64,000 nt of DNA from Verrucosispora sp. WMMD573 (GCF_027497175.1 NZ_CP114901.1:5332001-5396000); one strand, 5' to 3'. Numbered from the stretch's first letter, positions 8,201 to 16,830 are shown. Program-made: numbers and translations. Notes: a model not told the origin generated them from the sequence alone.

Positions 8201-8812
8201 ATGACGACCCGCACCGCGGTGCCGTCCCGGGTGCGCCGCGCCCTCGCCCGCGCGTCCGAGCACGGCTTCCAGGGCGCCTGCGAGGACCCGGTGGGTCCGC
8301 TGCTGGCGACGTTGGCGGCAGCGGTCCCGCCAAACGGTCGGATCCTGGAACTGGGCACCGGTACGGGTGTCGGCACCGCCTGGCTGGCCGAAGGGCTCGG
8401 CCGGCGCGACGACGTCCGGCTGGAGACGATCGAACTGGACGAGTCCCTGGCCGCGGCCGTCCGCGCCGACGACTGGCCGACGCACGTCACGATCCACACG
8501 GCAGACGCCGAGGCGTTACTGCCCACGCTGGGGCGGTTCGACCTCGTCTTCGCCGACGCCGTCGCGGGCAAGTGGACCGGCCTCGACCTGACGATCGACG
8601 CGCTGGCACCCGGTGGGTCGCTCGTCGTCGACGACATGGATCTGGGGCGCTACACCGACCCGCAGCACCGCACCGCGGTCCTGCGGGTGCAACGGACGCT
8701 CACCGACGACCCCCGGCTCGTCACGGCGCGGATCTCGGCCGGCACCGGCCTGATCATCAGCACCCGACGATCTGACCCTCCGCTCCACAGGCGAGATGAG
8801 AAGACCCCATGA
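8201..8812 (+). CDS. Class I SAM-dependent O-methyltransferase
   Basis: This 203-residue protein has the Rossmann-type methyltransferase core: motif I ILELGTGTGVGTAWLAEGL (about residues 48-66), an acidic ribose-binding residue in TIELDESLAAAV, and FDLVFADAVAGKWTG with LAPGGSLVVDDM as the post-motif strands. Its length and layout resemble the small catechol/caffeoyl-CoA O-methyltransferase group. GGAGG at 8191-8195 supports the start. It lies downstream of the PrnB-like and fusion genes on the same strand and may act on their product. The substrate is unknown. Confidence 0.82.
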   Translation: MTTRTAVPSRVRRALARASEHGFQGACEDPVGPLLATLAAAVPPNGRILELGTGTGVGTAWLAEGLGRRDDVRLETIELDESLAAAVRADDWPTHVTIHTADAEALLPTLGRFDLVFADAVAGKWTGLDLTIDALAPGGSLVVDDMDLGRYTDPQHRTAVLRVQRTLTDDPRLVTARISAGTGLIISTRRSDPPLHRRDEKTP

Positions 8813-8845
8813 CCACGGCCGTCGCCCCGGCCAGGAGCGCCCAAA

Positions 8846-9126
8846 ATGGCCACGCCGGACCCGGTCGCCATGTTCACCAGCATGACGCCCTCACCGCGGA
8901 GCTGTTCGGCCGGCAGCGGCGCCGCGGTCGCGGTCAGCTCGGTCAACCTGCACCAGCGGCACTTCGGTCAGGGCTTCGCGATGGCCGACGCCACCGGAGC
9001 ACGGCGTCGTCGGCGTGCGTCGGCTTCGGCATGGACCGCTGGCTGCACTGGATCCACGGCTACCTCGGCGACGATCCGCCGCGATGGCCCACGATACTGC
9101 GGCGCGAACTGCCCTACGCCCACTGA
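8846..9126 (+). pseudogene. 3' remnant of an amino acid:carrier-protein ligase (class II synthetase-like)
   Basis: Two frames together read as the C-terminus of a seryl-tRNA-synthetase-like amino acid:carrier-protein ligase. One frame gives AVAVSSVNLHQRHFGQGFAM. After a frameshift near 8990-9010 another gives SACVGFGMDRWLHWIHGYLG and DDPPRWP to a stop at 9126. The GFGMDR segment is the class II motif 3 region of these enzymes. The N-terminal part and motifs 1 and 2 are absent. Such ligases load amino acids onto carrier proteins in natural-product pathways, so this may be a lost step of the neighbouring cluster. Confidence 0.6.
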
Positions 9127-9175
9127 CCGGTGTACGGCCGGGCCGATGGTGACGTCACCGGCTCAGCCCCGCAGG

Positions 9176-9919
9176 TCAGGAACTCAGCTTGATCCGGACC
9201 CGCCTATTCTGCCGACCCTTGCTCTCGACCTTGGTAACGGTCACGCGGCCGATCTGGCCGGTCGACCCCACGTGGGTGCCCCCGTCGGCCTGCACGTCGA
9301 GCCCGACGATGTCCACCACCCGCACCTGGGGCAGTTCCGGTGGCGCCTTGAACTGGGTCCGTACCAGGTCGGGCGTTGCGTTCGCCTCTTCCCGGGAGAG
9401 CATCCGCACGACAATCTTGCGGTCCGCGGCGATCTCGGCGTTCACCGCATCCTCCAGGCTCTGTTTGAAGCCCGGCGGGATCTCCGGCAGGTTGAAGTCC
9501 ATCCGCGCCTCGCCGGGCTCCATGTTGCTGCCGGTCACCAGGACGTTGAAGTCGCGGAAGACGGTGCCGCAGAGCACGTGCAGGCCCGAGTGGGTACGCA
9601 TCAGCGAGCTACGCCGGTCGTCGTCGATCGCACCGGTCACCGTGGTGCCGATCGGGGGTACCGGGTCTCCCGGCGCCGGCAACAGGTAGAGGTCGTCGCC
9701 CTTGCGAGTGCCGACGATCCGCGTCTGCACACCCTGCCAGATCAGCACGCCGTGGTCCGGCGGCTGACCGCCACCGCCGGGGTAGAACGCGGACCGGTCC
9801 AGCACGATGCCCTGGTCGGGATCCGCCGGATCCGACCACAGGACCGTGCAGTCCCATTCGCGGAGTGTGACGTCTGCCCAGTCCAGCCGTTGGGTCCGGC
9901 CGTGGTGATCAATACCCAT
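9176..9919 (-). CDS. Alanyl-tRNA editing protein AlaX-like
   Basis: This 247-residue stand-alone relative of the alanyl-tRNA synthetase editing domain hydrolyses mischarged Ser- or Gly-tRNA(Ala). It shows the N-terminal beta-barrel segment AFYPGGGGQPPDHG and the zinc-site histidines H110 and H114 in RTHSGLHVL. H216 lies in DGGTHVGSTGQIG. The usual Cys of the CGGTH motif is replaced by Asp (D212), a change also seen in some AlaX groups, so zinc binding may differ. It is isolated, with no operon partner. Its role is translation quality control and probably unrelated to the flanking biosynthetic genes. Confidence 0.85.
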   Translation of the reverse strand: MGIDHHGRTQRLDWADVTLREWDCTVLWSDPADPDQGIVLDRSAFYPGGGGQPPDHGVLIWQGVQTRIVGTRKGDDLYLLPAPGDPVPPIGTTVTGAIDDDRRSSLMRTHSGLHVLCGTVFRDFNVLVTGSNMEPGEARMDFNLPEIPPGFKQSLEDAVNAEIAADRKIVVRMLSREEANATPDLVRTQFKAPPELPQVRVVDIVGLDVQADGGTHVGSTGQIGRVTVTKVESKGRQNRRVRIKLSS

Positions 9920-10039
9920 AGGTTGATGGGGAGGGCGACCGTCGGCGGCTCGCCACTCCGTCCCCCTTCAGCGCTCGTGTGGTCACCTGCACCACGATTA
10001 TTCGTACGGTGGACACCGAGGACAAACACGCCGGTGGCG

Positions 10040-10525
10040 CTAAGTGATCAGCCGCAGTACGGCGGCGGTACCGGCACCGAGGGCGACCACGAGCAGGAAC
10101 GGTGCCCGCAGCAGCGCCGCCACCAGGGCGACGGCGAATCCGGCGGCGCGCGCGTCGAGCACCAGATCGTCGCCGGTGGCGAAGGTCTGCACCGCGACCA
10201 GGGCAGCCAGCAACGCCACCGGCAGCAACGCCGACGCCTCCTGCACCTGCGGCTGCTCCAACACCGACTTGGGCACGCAGAGCCCGCACCGCCGCAGCGA
10301 CGGCGAGCGCCCAGAGCCGTCGGCCGCGCAGTCGCGGCAGCAGCAGGGCGACGAACGCGGCCGGCGCGGCCACGTCGAGTCCGAGTGCCTCCGGGTCGGG
10401 CAGCACGTGCGCGCCGAGCGCATCGGCCAGCGTGGCGATGTTCCAGAGGACAAAAACCGAGATTCCGGTGGCCCAGAACGCCAGCCGCGCCTCGCGCGGG
10501 TCGCTGCGGGCCGCCGCCATCGCCG
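10040..10525 (-). pseudogene. Deletion-fused remnant of azlC and azlD (branched-chain amino-acid exporter)
   Basis: On the minus strand one frame reads the C-terminal third of AzlC (EARLAFWATGISVFVLWNI, PAAFVALLLPRLRGRR). After a frame change, another reads most of AzlD (ASALLPVALLAALVAVQTF, then LLRAPFLLVVALGAGTAAV) to a stop at 10040. AzlC is a roughly 230-residue permease and AzlD its small partner. Here the first two thirds of azlC and the azlC-azlD junction with the AzlD N-terminus are gone. No exporter could be made. The 238 bases between this remnant and the DUF2277 gene show nothing I can identify. Confidence 0.65.
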
Positions 10526-10763
10526 AGTACCTCGGCCGAACACCGTCTCGCGCTGACCTGGACGTCATCGCGCCCGTGCCGCCCTTCGTCCGGCTGGTCA
10601 CGGATTGACGCACGTGGCGGCGGGCATGGTGGCGGGCACCCTGCGCCGGCTGCGCCACGTCGACGCGGCGACGCTCGCTCACGCGAGGTCACCGCGGCCA
10701 CCTTCGCCTTTCGCGAGTGCCGTTCCGAGCAGGAAAGTACTGGAGCGTTGCCGGCGGGTCGGG

Positions 10764-11051
10764 TCAGCCCGAGGTAGTCGTTCGAGGCGCGTACCTCTCA
10801 GCCGCGCGCGCCTTGGCCTTGGCTGCCTCCACCTCGCGGTCGCGGGGAGGCGCCTTCGTCACGAGGCTGTCCAGCAGGGTCCGCGTGGCCGCCGTGACAG
10901 CGCGGACCGCCTCGCCGAACGCCTCCTCGTTGGCCGCTGAGGGCCGTGTCGTGCCGCTGACCTTGCGGACGTACTGGAGGGCGGCGGCTTCGACCTCATC
11001 GTCGGTCACCGGCGGTTCGAAGTTGTGGAGCACGCGTATGTTCCTGCACAT
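10764..11051 (-). CDS. DUF2277 family protein
   Basis: This 95-residue protein begins MCRNIRVLHNFEPPVTDDEV, the hallmark of the DUF2277 family, and continues with AALQYVRKVSG and a charged helical C-terminus rich in Ala, Lys and Arg. The family is widespread in actinomycetes and has no known function. The ATG at 11051 is fixed by family alignment; longer upstream readings add low-complexity sequence with no family match. The 285 bases up to the next gene at 11337 hold no recognisable gene and presumably contain both promoters. Confidence 0.88.
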   Translation of the reverse strand: MCRNIRVLHNFEPPVTDDEVEAAALQYVRKVSGTTRPSAANEEAFGEAVRAVTAATRTLLDSLVTKAPPRDREVEAAKAKARAAERYAPRTTTSG

Positions 11052-11336
11052 GCCTCCACCATGCCACGCAGCACCACGAGGGCCGCTGGCGCCGGTGGTG
11101 GCCCGGCTCGAACGTGTGCCGTCCCGGTGGACCGGGCGCGCCCACCACGACCAGCGACAATAGGCTCCGCCGTGGCCTGTCCCGATATGCGCGGGCCACC
11201 CAGGATACGGGAAGCGTCCTCGACACGTTTTAGATTTACCGCGACCAAGGGGTAGCGCATCGGCGCCTGTCGTTGGAATGATGACCGCCAGCGTATTGCT
11301 GATTCCGGCGTCAGCGCCAAACGGAGGGCTTATTCC

Positions 11337-12023
11337 GTGAAGCACGACCATTCACCTGTTCTGCCAGGTCACGGGGCTACGGACTATGCGCGCTACATGC
11401 GGACAGATACTTTGCTCGGCCTACAACGAGCGCCGGACGAGGTGATACATCGCGACGAGCTGCTTTTTCAGGTGGTGCACCAGTCGACCGAGTTGTGGCT
11501 GAAACTGGCCGCGGCGGAGCTGGATGAGGCGACCGCTCAGGTGAGGGCCGGTCGGCTACCGGCCGCGGAGGCGCTGCTGGTCCGGGCGACACTCGCGGTC
11601 CGCTTGATCACCGACCAACTGGAGATGCTGCGTTTTCTGTCCCCAGTGGACTTCCATGCGATGCAGCCGGCGCTCGGAAACGGTTCCGGTGCGGAGTCGC
11701 CAGGTTGGCGACAGGTCCAGGCAGCCAGTCGACAGCTCGGCCGCGCGTTCGACGATCAGCTTGCCGCGAACGATGTCCCGGCAGTCGACCTGTGCCCGGC
11801 GGATCCGTCAGACCCGCTGCACCGACTCGCCGAGGCGATGGTGGAGTGGGATGAACGGGTGTCGGTGTGGCGGGTGCGTCATTACCAGGTGGCCCTGCGA
11901 ATTGGCGGTCATCCTCCCGCGGGCATCCCCGGCAGCCCGGCGAACATGCTGGCAAAACTCGCCGAGCACCGATTCTTTCCCGAGTTGTGGCAGGTGCGGC
12001 TGCGCCCCACCACTGACGAATAG
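11337..12023 (+). CDS. Short tryptophan 2,3-dioxygenase
   Basis: This 228-residue heme protein matches tryptophan 2,3-dioxygenase, which opens the indole ring to N-formylkynurenine. H48 in FQVVHQSTELWLKL corresponds to the distal His. H182 in VWRVRHYQVAL corresponds to the proximal heme ligand, and FFPELWQVR matches the family's FFPELFDVR ending. It is about 50 residues shorter than usual. The GTGGSSG substrate loop after the proximal His is replaced by HPPAGIPGS, so substrate or reaction may have changed. GTG 11337 follows GGAGGG by 8 bases. It begins a tight four-gene run with a second dioxygenase-like gene, a kynureninase-like gene and a methyltransferase. Confidence 0.85.
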   Translation: MKHDHSPVLPGHGATDYARYMRTDTLLGLQRAPDEVIHRDELLFQVVHQSTELWLKLAAAELDEATAQVRAGRLPAAEALLVRATLAVRLITDQLEMLRFLSPVDFHAMQPALGNGSGAESPGWRQVQAASRQLGRAFDDQLAANDVPAVDLCPADPSDPLHRLAEAMVEWDERVSVWRVRHYQVALRIGGHPPAGIPGSPANMLAKLAEHRFFPELWQVRLRPTTDE

Positions 12024-12110
12024 TCCTGCTGAGCCTTGCGCATCGGCGGTCGTCCGACATATCCGGCGGCTGTCAGTGAGGTTCATCTCGTCGACTTCGA
12101 GGGATGGCAC

Positions 12111-13376
12111 GTGCGTCCGTTGATTCATTGGTTGTCGCGCCCGATCGAACCGCGTCGCTTTCCCTACTCGCCGGTACTGGAGGAGTTTCACCGAATCGGC
12201 AAGCATTTCGTGGAAAGGAGTTTCCTCGCCCTGCTCGACAGCGCCCGCCAGGCGGTGACCTGCCAGTCCTCCGGTCGCGACGACGCCGCGACCCGGCAGC
12301 TGGCCGCCTTCCTGGACGTCGCACTCGACAAGTGGGACGGCCGCTACGACTACCGCAGCTACCTCGCCCTCCGGCTGCTCCGACTGCCCTGCGGACCAGA
12401 CGATCCGACCCCGGGCGCGCAGAACGCTGCCCGGCGGCAGGCCCGGGATCGGCTCCTCGTCCGCTTGGTAGCCGACACACTGGCGTTCGAGTTGGCCGCC
12501 GCCGCGCACACGACCGGGCTACTCCCGCAGCAGCGACCAGGGCAAGCGGTGGTCGTGAAACGCTGCCGACTCGGTGTCCGAGCCGCCACGCCCGCGCTGG
12601 CTCGTCTCGGCATGGCCGAGGCGGTCAGGTCGGACGCCCCGGCCACCACCGCGGCCGAGCTGCACACCATCGCGCGTGACCTGGCACTGCCCGGGGATCC
12701 GTCGCTGCGGCTGACCATGTTGCCGGTCCACGTGACGCACGACGAGTACCTGTTCATCCGGGTGCTGCAGGGCTACGAGTGCCTCTTCGCCGGGATCGCC
12801 GACGAACTCCGCGCGGCGGTCGCCGCATTGGCCGGGCACACGCCGGGCGCCGCCGCCGACCGGCTCGGGTACGCGGACGACCTGCTGCGCGCCGCAGCTC
12901 CACTCTTCTCCCTCGTGGCCACCATGCAGCCCGAGTCGTTCCGCACCTTCCGGCAGTACACCGAGGGTGCCAGCGCGATCCAGTCCCGCTCGTACAAGCT
13001 GATCGAGTCGCTGTGTCGCACTCCGCAGGCGGATCGACTGGACTCGGTGGCCTACCACTCGGTGCCGGAGATACAGGCCCGGGTACGCGGCGGCCAGCCG
13101 ACGGTCGACCAGGCGTACCGGTCGGCGGTGTCCGAGGGCCGGCTCACCGGCGCCGACGGCGTCCTGGTGGCACGGCGGATGGCCGCATTCGCCGGTGCCC
13201 TGTCGCAGTGGCGCCGGACCCATCTGCGAGTGGCGGTGTGGATGCTCGGTGCCCAGTCCGGCACCGGTTACACCGAGGGCACGCCGTACCTGGCGGCGAA
13301 CAGCGCCGCACCGGTCTTCACCGCCACGACCACCGATCCGCCTGCGGCCGACCCGACTGGAAGGCGCTGCGCATGA
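12111..13376 (+). CDS. Tryptophan dioxygenase-superfamily protein, divergent
   Basis: This protein of about 421 residues is unlike standard dioxygenases except near its end. There WRRTHLRVAVWML (His371) aligns with the proximal-heme helix of tryptophan dioxygenase, and SGTGYTEGTPYL (from residue 383) aligns with its GTGGSSG loop. The preceding 370 residues are mostly helical, as in the superfamily. GTG 12111 is preferred, with GAGGG at 12099-12103; a TTG at 12036 would add 25 residues. The stop overlaps the next gene's ATG. It probably binds heme and oxidises a tryptophan-derived substrate, but this is inferred from one region. Confidence 0.65.
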   Translation: MRPLIHWLSRPIEPRRFPYSPVLEEFHRIGKHFVERSFLALLDSARQAVTCQSSGRDDAATRQLAAFLDVALDKWDGRYDYRSYLALRLLRLPCGPDDPTPGAQNAARRQARDRLLVRLVADTLAFELAAAAHTTGLLPQQRPGQAVVVKRCRLGVRAATPALARLGMAEAVRSDAPATTAAELHTIARDLALPGDPSLRLTMLPVHVTHDEYLFIRVLQGYECLFAGIADELRAAVAALAGHTPGAAADRLGYADDLLRAAAPLFSLVATMQPESFRTFRQYTEGASAIQSRSYKLIESLCRTPQADRLDSVAYHSVPEIQARVRGGQPTVDQAYRSAVSEGRLTGADGVLVARRMAAFAGALSQWRRTHLRVAVWMLGAQSGTGYTEGTPYLAANSAAPVFTATTTDPPAADPTGRRCA

Positions 13377-14536
13377 CCCACCCCGAGCACAGCCCCCGTT
13401 GCCTCGACGGCGGCACGCACGCCGCCCTGCGCGCCGAGTTCCCGCTGGTGCACACCTGCGTCTACCTGAACAGCAACTCCACCGGAGCGGTGCCCAGGGG
13501 CGGTGAGCAGGTGCTGCACGACTACTGGGAGACACTGCGCACCTGGCGCGACGACGTCTGGCAGGACTGGCACATCGGCCTTGACCGGTACGCCGACTCG
13601 GTGGCCGCGCTGATCGGCGCGCCGCCGGGCAGCGTGCTCACCGATGCGAATCTGAGCACCTTCCTGGCCCGGGTGGCGTCCTGCTTCGAGTACCGCCCGC
13701 CGCGCAACCGCGTGGTCATCACGGACCTCGACTATCCGACGGTGCCGTTCATCTTTCGCGCGTACGGCCGGTATGGGGCCGAGGTCGACGTGGTCGGCAC
13801 CGGCGGCCCCCACCTCGACCAGGACGCCGTCGAGGCCCGACTCGACGAACGGACGCTGCTGGTGTGCGTGCCCCACGCCAGCTTCACCTCCGGCGCCACC
13901 GTCGACCTGCCCCGCCTGGTGGCCCGAGCCCACCAGGTCGGCGCGCTGGTGGTGGTGGACGCCTTCCAGAGCGTCGGGGTGATGCCGTTGGATGTCGGCG
14001 CGCTCGGCGTCGACGTGGTCATCGGCGGTGCCCACAAGTGGCTTTGCGGCGTCGGCACCGGATTCCTCTACGTCCGGCCGGACCTGGTGCCACTGCTCAC
14101 TCCGGCCGCCACCGGCTGGCAGGCCGGCGACCGCGCGCTGACCTTCCGACCGTCATCCGGCTGGGCGACCGGTATCCGTCGCTTCGCCGGCGGCACCCCC
14201 TACCCGGTCACCTCCCTGATCTCACAAATCGGTCTGGACCTGCTGCTCGGTGTCGGTATCGACGCCATCCGACGGCATTCGCTGGCGCTCACCCAACGAC
14301 TGATCGACCGGGCCGGAGCCGCCGGCATCGCCGTGGTCAGCCCCACCTGCGCCACTCGGCGAGGCGGGGTGGTGTGCCTGGACATCCCCGACGGCGAGGC
14401 CGTCAAGCGGCGACTCGCCGCCCGTGACGTGATCTGCAGCTGGCGCAGCTATCTGCGGGTCGGCCCGCACGTCTACAACACCCTCGACGAGATCGACCTG
14501 TTCATGGATGCGCTGGAAAAGGAGCTGCGCCGGTGA
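13373..14536 (+). CDS. Kynureninase-like PLP enzyme (aminotransferase class V fold)
   Basis: This 387-residue fold-type I PLP enzyme has the Schiff-base lysine at K222 in GGAHKWLCGVGTGFLYVRP, a DAFQSVG cofactor-anchoring Asp and the N-terminal YLNSNSTGAVPRG segment shared with kynureninases. Kynureninase cleaves kynurenine or 3-hydroxykynurenine to anthranilate derivatives and alanine. It overlaps the upstream dioxygenase-like gene and the downstream methyltransferase by four bases on each side, giving a coupled set. Cysteine desulfurase-like or C-C lyase activity cannot be excluded from motifs alone. No kynurenine formamidase gene is visible. Confidence 0.75.
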   Translation: MTHPEHSPRCLDGGTHAALRAEFPLVHTCVYLNSNSTGAVPRGGEQVLHDYWETLRTWRDDVWQDWHIGLDRYADSVAALIGAPPGSVLTDANLSTFLARVASCFEYRPPRNRVVITDLDYPTVPFIFRAYGRYGAEVDVVGTGGPHLDQDAVEARLDERTLLVCVPHASFTSGATVDLPRLVARAHQVGALVVVDAFQSVGVMPLDVGALGVDVVIGGAHKWLCGVGTGFLYVRPDLVPLLTPAATGWQAGDRALTFRPSSGWATGIRRFAGGTPYPVTSLISQIGLDLLLGVGIDAIRRHSLALTQRLIDRAGAAGIAVVSPTCATRRGGVVCLDIPDGEAVKRRLAARDVICSWRSYLRVGPHVYNTLDEIDLFMDALEKELRR

Positions 14537-15555
14537 CCGTCACCCTCTCACCGCGGGCACTGATGAGCCTGCTCGTCAACGGGCCCAAGGCCATGGACGT
14601 CCTGCACACGGCGCTCGACCTGGGACTGCTCGACGCGCTGGAGCCCGGACCGGCCCGCCTCGACGCGCTGGCCACCCGGTTCGGGGTGCTTCCGCTGCGG
14701 CTGTACAAGTTCCTCGACTGCATCGAGAGCCTCGGCTTCGTCACCCGCGACGAGCCCGGCGACGACATCGGTGCGACCAGCTACCGGGCCGTGCCAGGGC
14801 TACGCGACGCGGTCGACGCGGTCGTCGGGCCGGGTGCCACCGAACGGGACCGGGACCGCTACCCGTGGCGGCAGTTGCACGGCCGGCTGCCCGATAGCCT
14901 GCGCGGCGAGGTCAGCATCGACGACGGGTTCGCCTGGCCGCCGAAGACCGCCGCGCAGACCGCGGAGTTCGAACGCAGCATGGCCCTCGGGCTGGGACCG
15001 GCGATCGAGACGGTACGCCGGCATTCGCATCAACTCTGGTCGGACCGACACCGCCTGCTGGACGTCGGCGGCGGTGACGGGACGCTCGCCGCACACATCC
15101 TCGACAGCACGCCGAATCTGCGGGCCGACGTGTACAACCTGCCAGCGGTGGCACCACTGGTGGCGGCCACCCGGGACAGCCGCGGTCACCCGGAACGGCT
15201 CGGCTTCGTCGGCGGCGACTTTTTCGCCGAACCCCTACCGCGCGGCTACGACGCGCTGTCATTCGTCCGGGTTCTGCACGACTGGCCCAACGCCGTGGCC
15301 CGCGACCTTGTTCAACAGGCGTACGCGGCGTTGCAGCCCGGCGGGTTGATCCTGGTCTGCGAGGAGTTCCGTACCCCGGACCGGCTCGCCATGCAGTTCT
15401 TCTGGAGCTACTTCCTGATCGGCGTCGACAGCAGCGTCAGCCGCCTACGCGAGGTGGACTTCTACACCACCCTGCTCACCGAGACCGGCTTCCGCCACGT
15501 GGCGGTGCTGCCCGGCACCTGGGAGCTCGTCATCGCGTACAAACCGACCGGATGA
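14533..15555 (+). CDS. Methyltransferase of the O-methyltransferase family 2 type
   Basis: This 340-residue protein has an N-terminal winged-helix dimerisation region (LDLGLLDALEPGPARLDALA, residues about 28-47) and a SAM-binding core, LLDVGGGDGTLAAHIL (about 176-191). VRVLHDWPN supplies the usual catalytic His, and PGGLILVCEE follows. The layout resembles both plant-type O-methyltransferases and the C-methyltransferases that methylate 3-hydroxykynurenine in actinomycin/sibiromycin-type pathways. It starts with GTG overlapping the kynureninase-like gene and ends the run. A methylated kynurenine or anthranilate is the obvious candidate product, but this is inference. Confidence 0.8.
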   Translation: MTVTLSPRALMSLLVNGPKAMDVLHTALDLGLLDALEPGPARLDALATRFGVLPLRLYKFLDCIESLGFVTRDEPGDDIGATSYRAVPGLRDAVDAVVGPGATERDRDRYPWRQLHGRLPDSLRGEVSIDDGFAWPPKTAAQTAEFERSMALGLGPAIETVRRHSHQLWSDRHRLLDVGGGDGTLAAHILDSTPNLRADVYNLPAVAPLVAATRDSRGHPERLGFVGGDFFAEPLPRGYDALSFVRVLHDWPNAVARDLVQQAYAALQPGGLILVCEEFRTPDRLAMQFFWSYFLIGVDSSVSRLREVDFYTTLLTETGFRHVAVLPGTWELVIAYKPTG

Positions 15556-15612
15556 CCCGCCACGCCCGTGTTCGGTCACGCCAGAGCCACCGTCGGCCAC
15601 AGCTGGTGATGC

Positions 15613-16830
15613 TCAACCGGAGGACGGCGACGACCGCCGGGCGTACCAGCGGCGCCCCGGAGTGGCGGTGACGCCGTGCACCACCGTGCTGGCCACCACC
15701 ACCAGGGTTCCGGCGGCCCACAGCCGGGGATCGCGGGCCCCCTCCTGCTCGCTGTGGGCGAGATAGAACAGCGCCGACACGCCAATCGGTCCGAACCAGC
15801 CGAGAAACACCACGTCCCGCCAGGGCATCCGCAGGAGCGGCCGCAACGCCAGCACGACCGGCAGCCGGCGCAGCACGAGCACCGCGACCGCGAACGCGGC
15901 CAGGGGCCAGCCGAGAGCGACCCAGTCACGCCACGGCACCTCGACCCCGAGAAGGAAGAACAACGGCAACACCAGGTAACGGGTCAGCGCGTCGTCGAGT
16001 CGCTGCTCTGACGCCCGCGACCGGTACCCGATCACCGCGTTGTACGTCAGACCGGCGACGAACACCGCGAGGATCCCGTCCATGCGCGCCACCCGGGCCA
16101 CCCCCAGCGCGGCGATTCCGAGCACCAGCGTGAAGACCAGCAGCGAACCCTCGTCCACATCCTCCCGAGCCTCAGCCGCCGTGACGGCGCGGCCAGCGGC
16201 GAAACCGACCGCCACGCCGATCACCACGGCACCCACCACCGCCCAGGCCGCCTCCAGAAGACGGCCCGCGGTCGATCCGGAGGTCACCACGGACAGCGCG
16301 AGGACGACGAAGACGAAGGCGAGGCCGTCATTGGCGCCGGACTCGCCGCTGATCACCTGCCGCAGCCGCGCCGGAAGCTGCCGCTCCGCCGGCCCCCCGG
16401 AGACGACACTGGAGGCCAGGACCGGGTCCGTCGGTGTCACGCACGCGCCGAGCAGCACCGCCAGAGCCAGCGGAAAGCCGAGTACCAGCCAGGCCAGGCC
16501 GGCGCTGACCACCGCCATACCGGCCATCGCCACGGCGAGGAGCACACCGACCGGACGAATCACCGACCGGTAGTCCGACAGCGGGAAACGCAGTGCGACA
16601 GCCATCAGCGAGATGGCCAGCAGCACCCGGCTGGCCTCCAACGTCAACACCGACATCTGGTGGTGCGGCAGGTCGATCAGCCCGAGCACCGGACCGACCA
16701 GTACGCCCAGCAACAGCGCCAGCAACGGCTCACTGACCGGGACCCGGCGGATGGAACTGGACCAGAAAGCCAGCAACACCCCCAAGACCCCCACCAGCGC
16801 GTAACTGAGGTGCAGCCGGTCCATCTCCAC
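15613..16830 (-). CDS. Na+/H+ (cation:proton) antiporter, CPA1 type
   Basis: This 405-residue membrane protein has about 12 hydrophobic helices typical of monovalent cation:proton antiporters. Family marks include TPTDPVLASSVVSGG (the unwound TM4 region) and SGESGANDGLAFVF (the TM5 ion-binding Asp region). It exchanges protons for Na+ or K+ across the plasma membrane for pH and salt balance. There is no long cytoplasmic regulatory tail. The gene is convergent with the methyltransferase at 14533-15555 and has no obvious operon partner. Confidence 0.88.
   Translation of the reverse strand: MEMDRLHLSYALVGVLGVLLAFWSSSIRRVPVSEPLLALLLGVLVGPVLGLIDLPHHQMSVLTLEASRVLLAISLMAVALRFPLSDYRSVIRPVGVLLAVAMAGMAVVSAGLAWLVLGFPLALAVLLGACVTPTDPVLASSVVSGGPAERQLPARLRQVISGESGANDGLAFVFVVLALSVVTSGSTAGRLLEAAWAVVGAVVIGVAVGFAAGRAVTAAEAREDVDEGSLLVFTLVLGIAALGVARVARMDGILAVFVAGLTYNAVIGYRSRASEQRLDDALTRYLVLPLFFLLGVEVPWRDWVALGWPLAAFAVAVLVLRRLPVVLALRPLLRMPWRDVVFLGWFGPIGVSALFYLAHSEQEGARDPRLWAAGTLVVVASTVVHGVTATPGRRWYARRSSPSSG

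Noticed and set aside
8846..10777. 643-codon plus-strand open frame
   Set aside because: Only its first part (to about 9000) matches a ligase remnant. The rest runs antisense through alaX and the azl remnant and is low-complexity.
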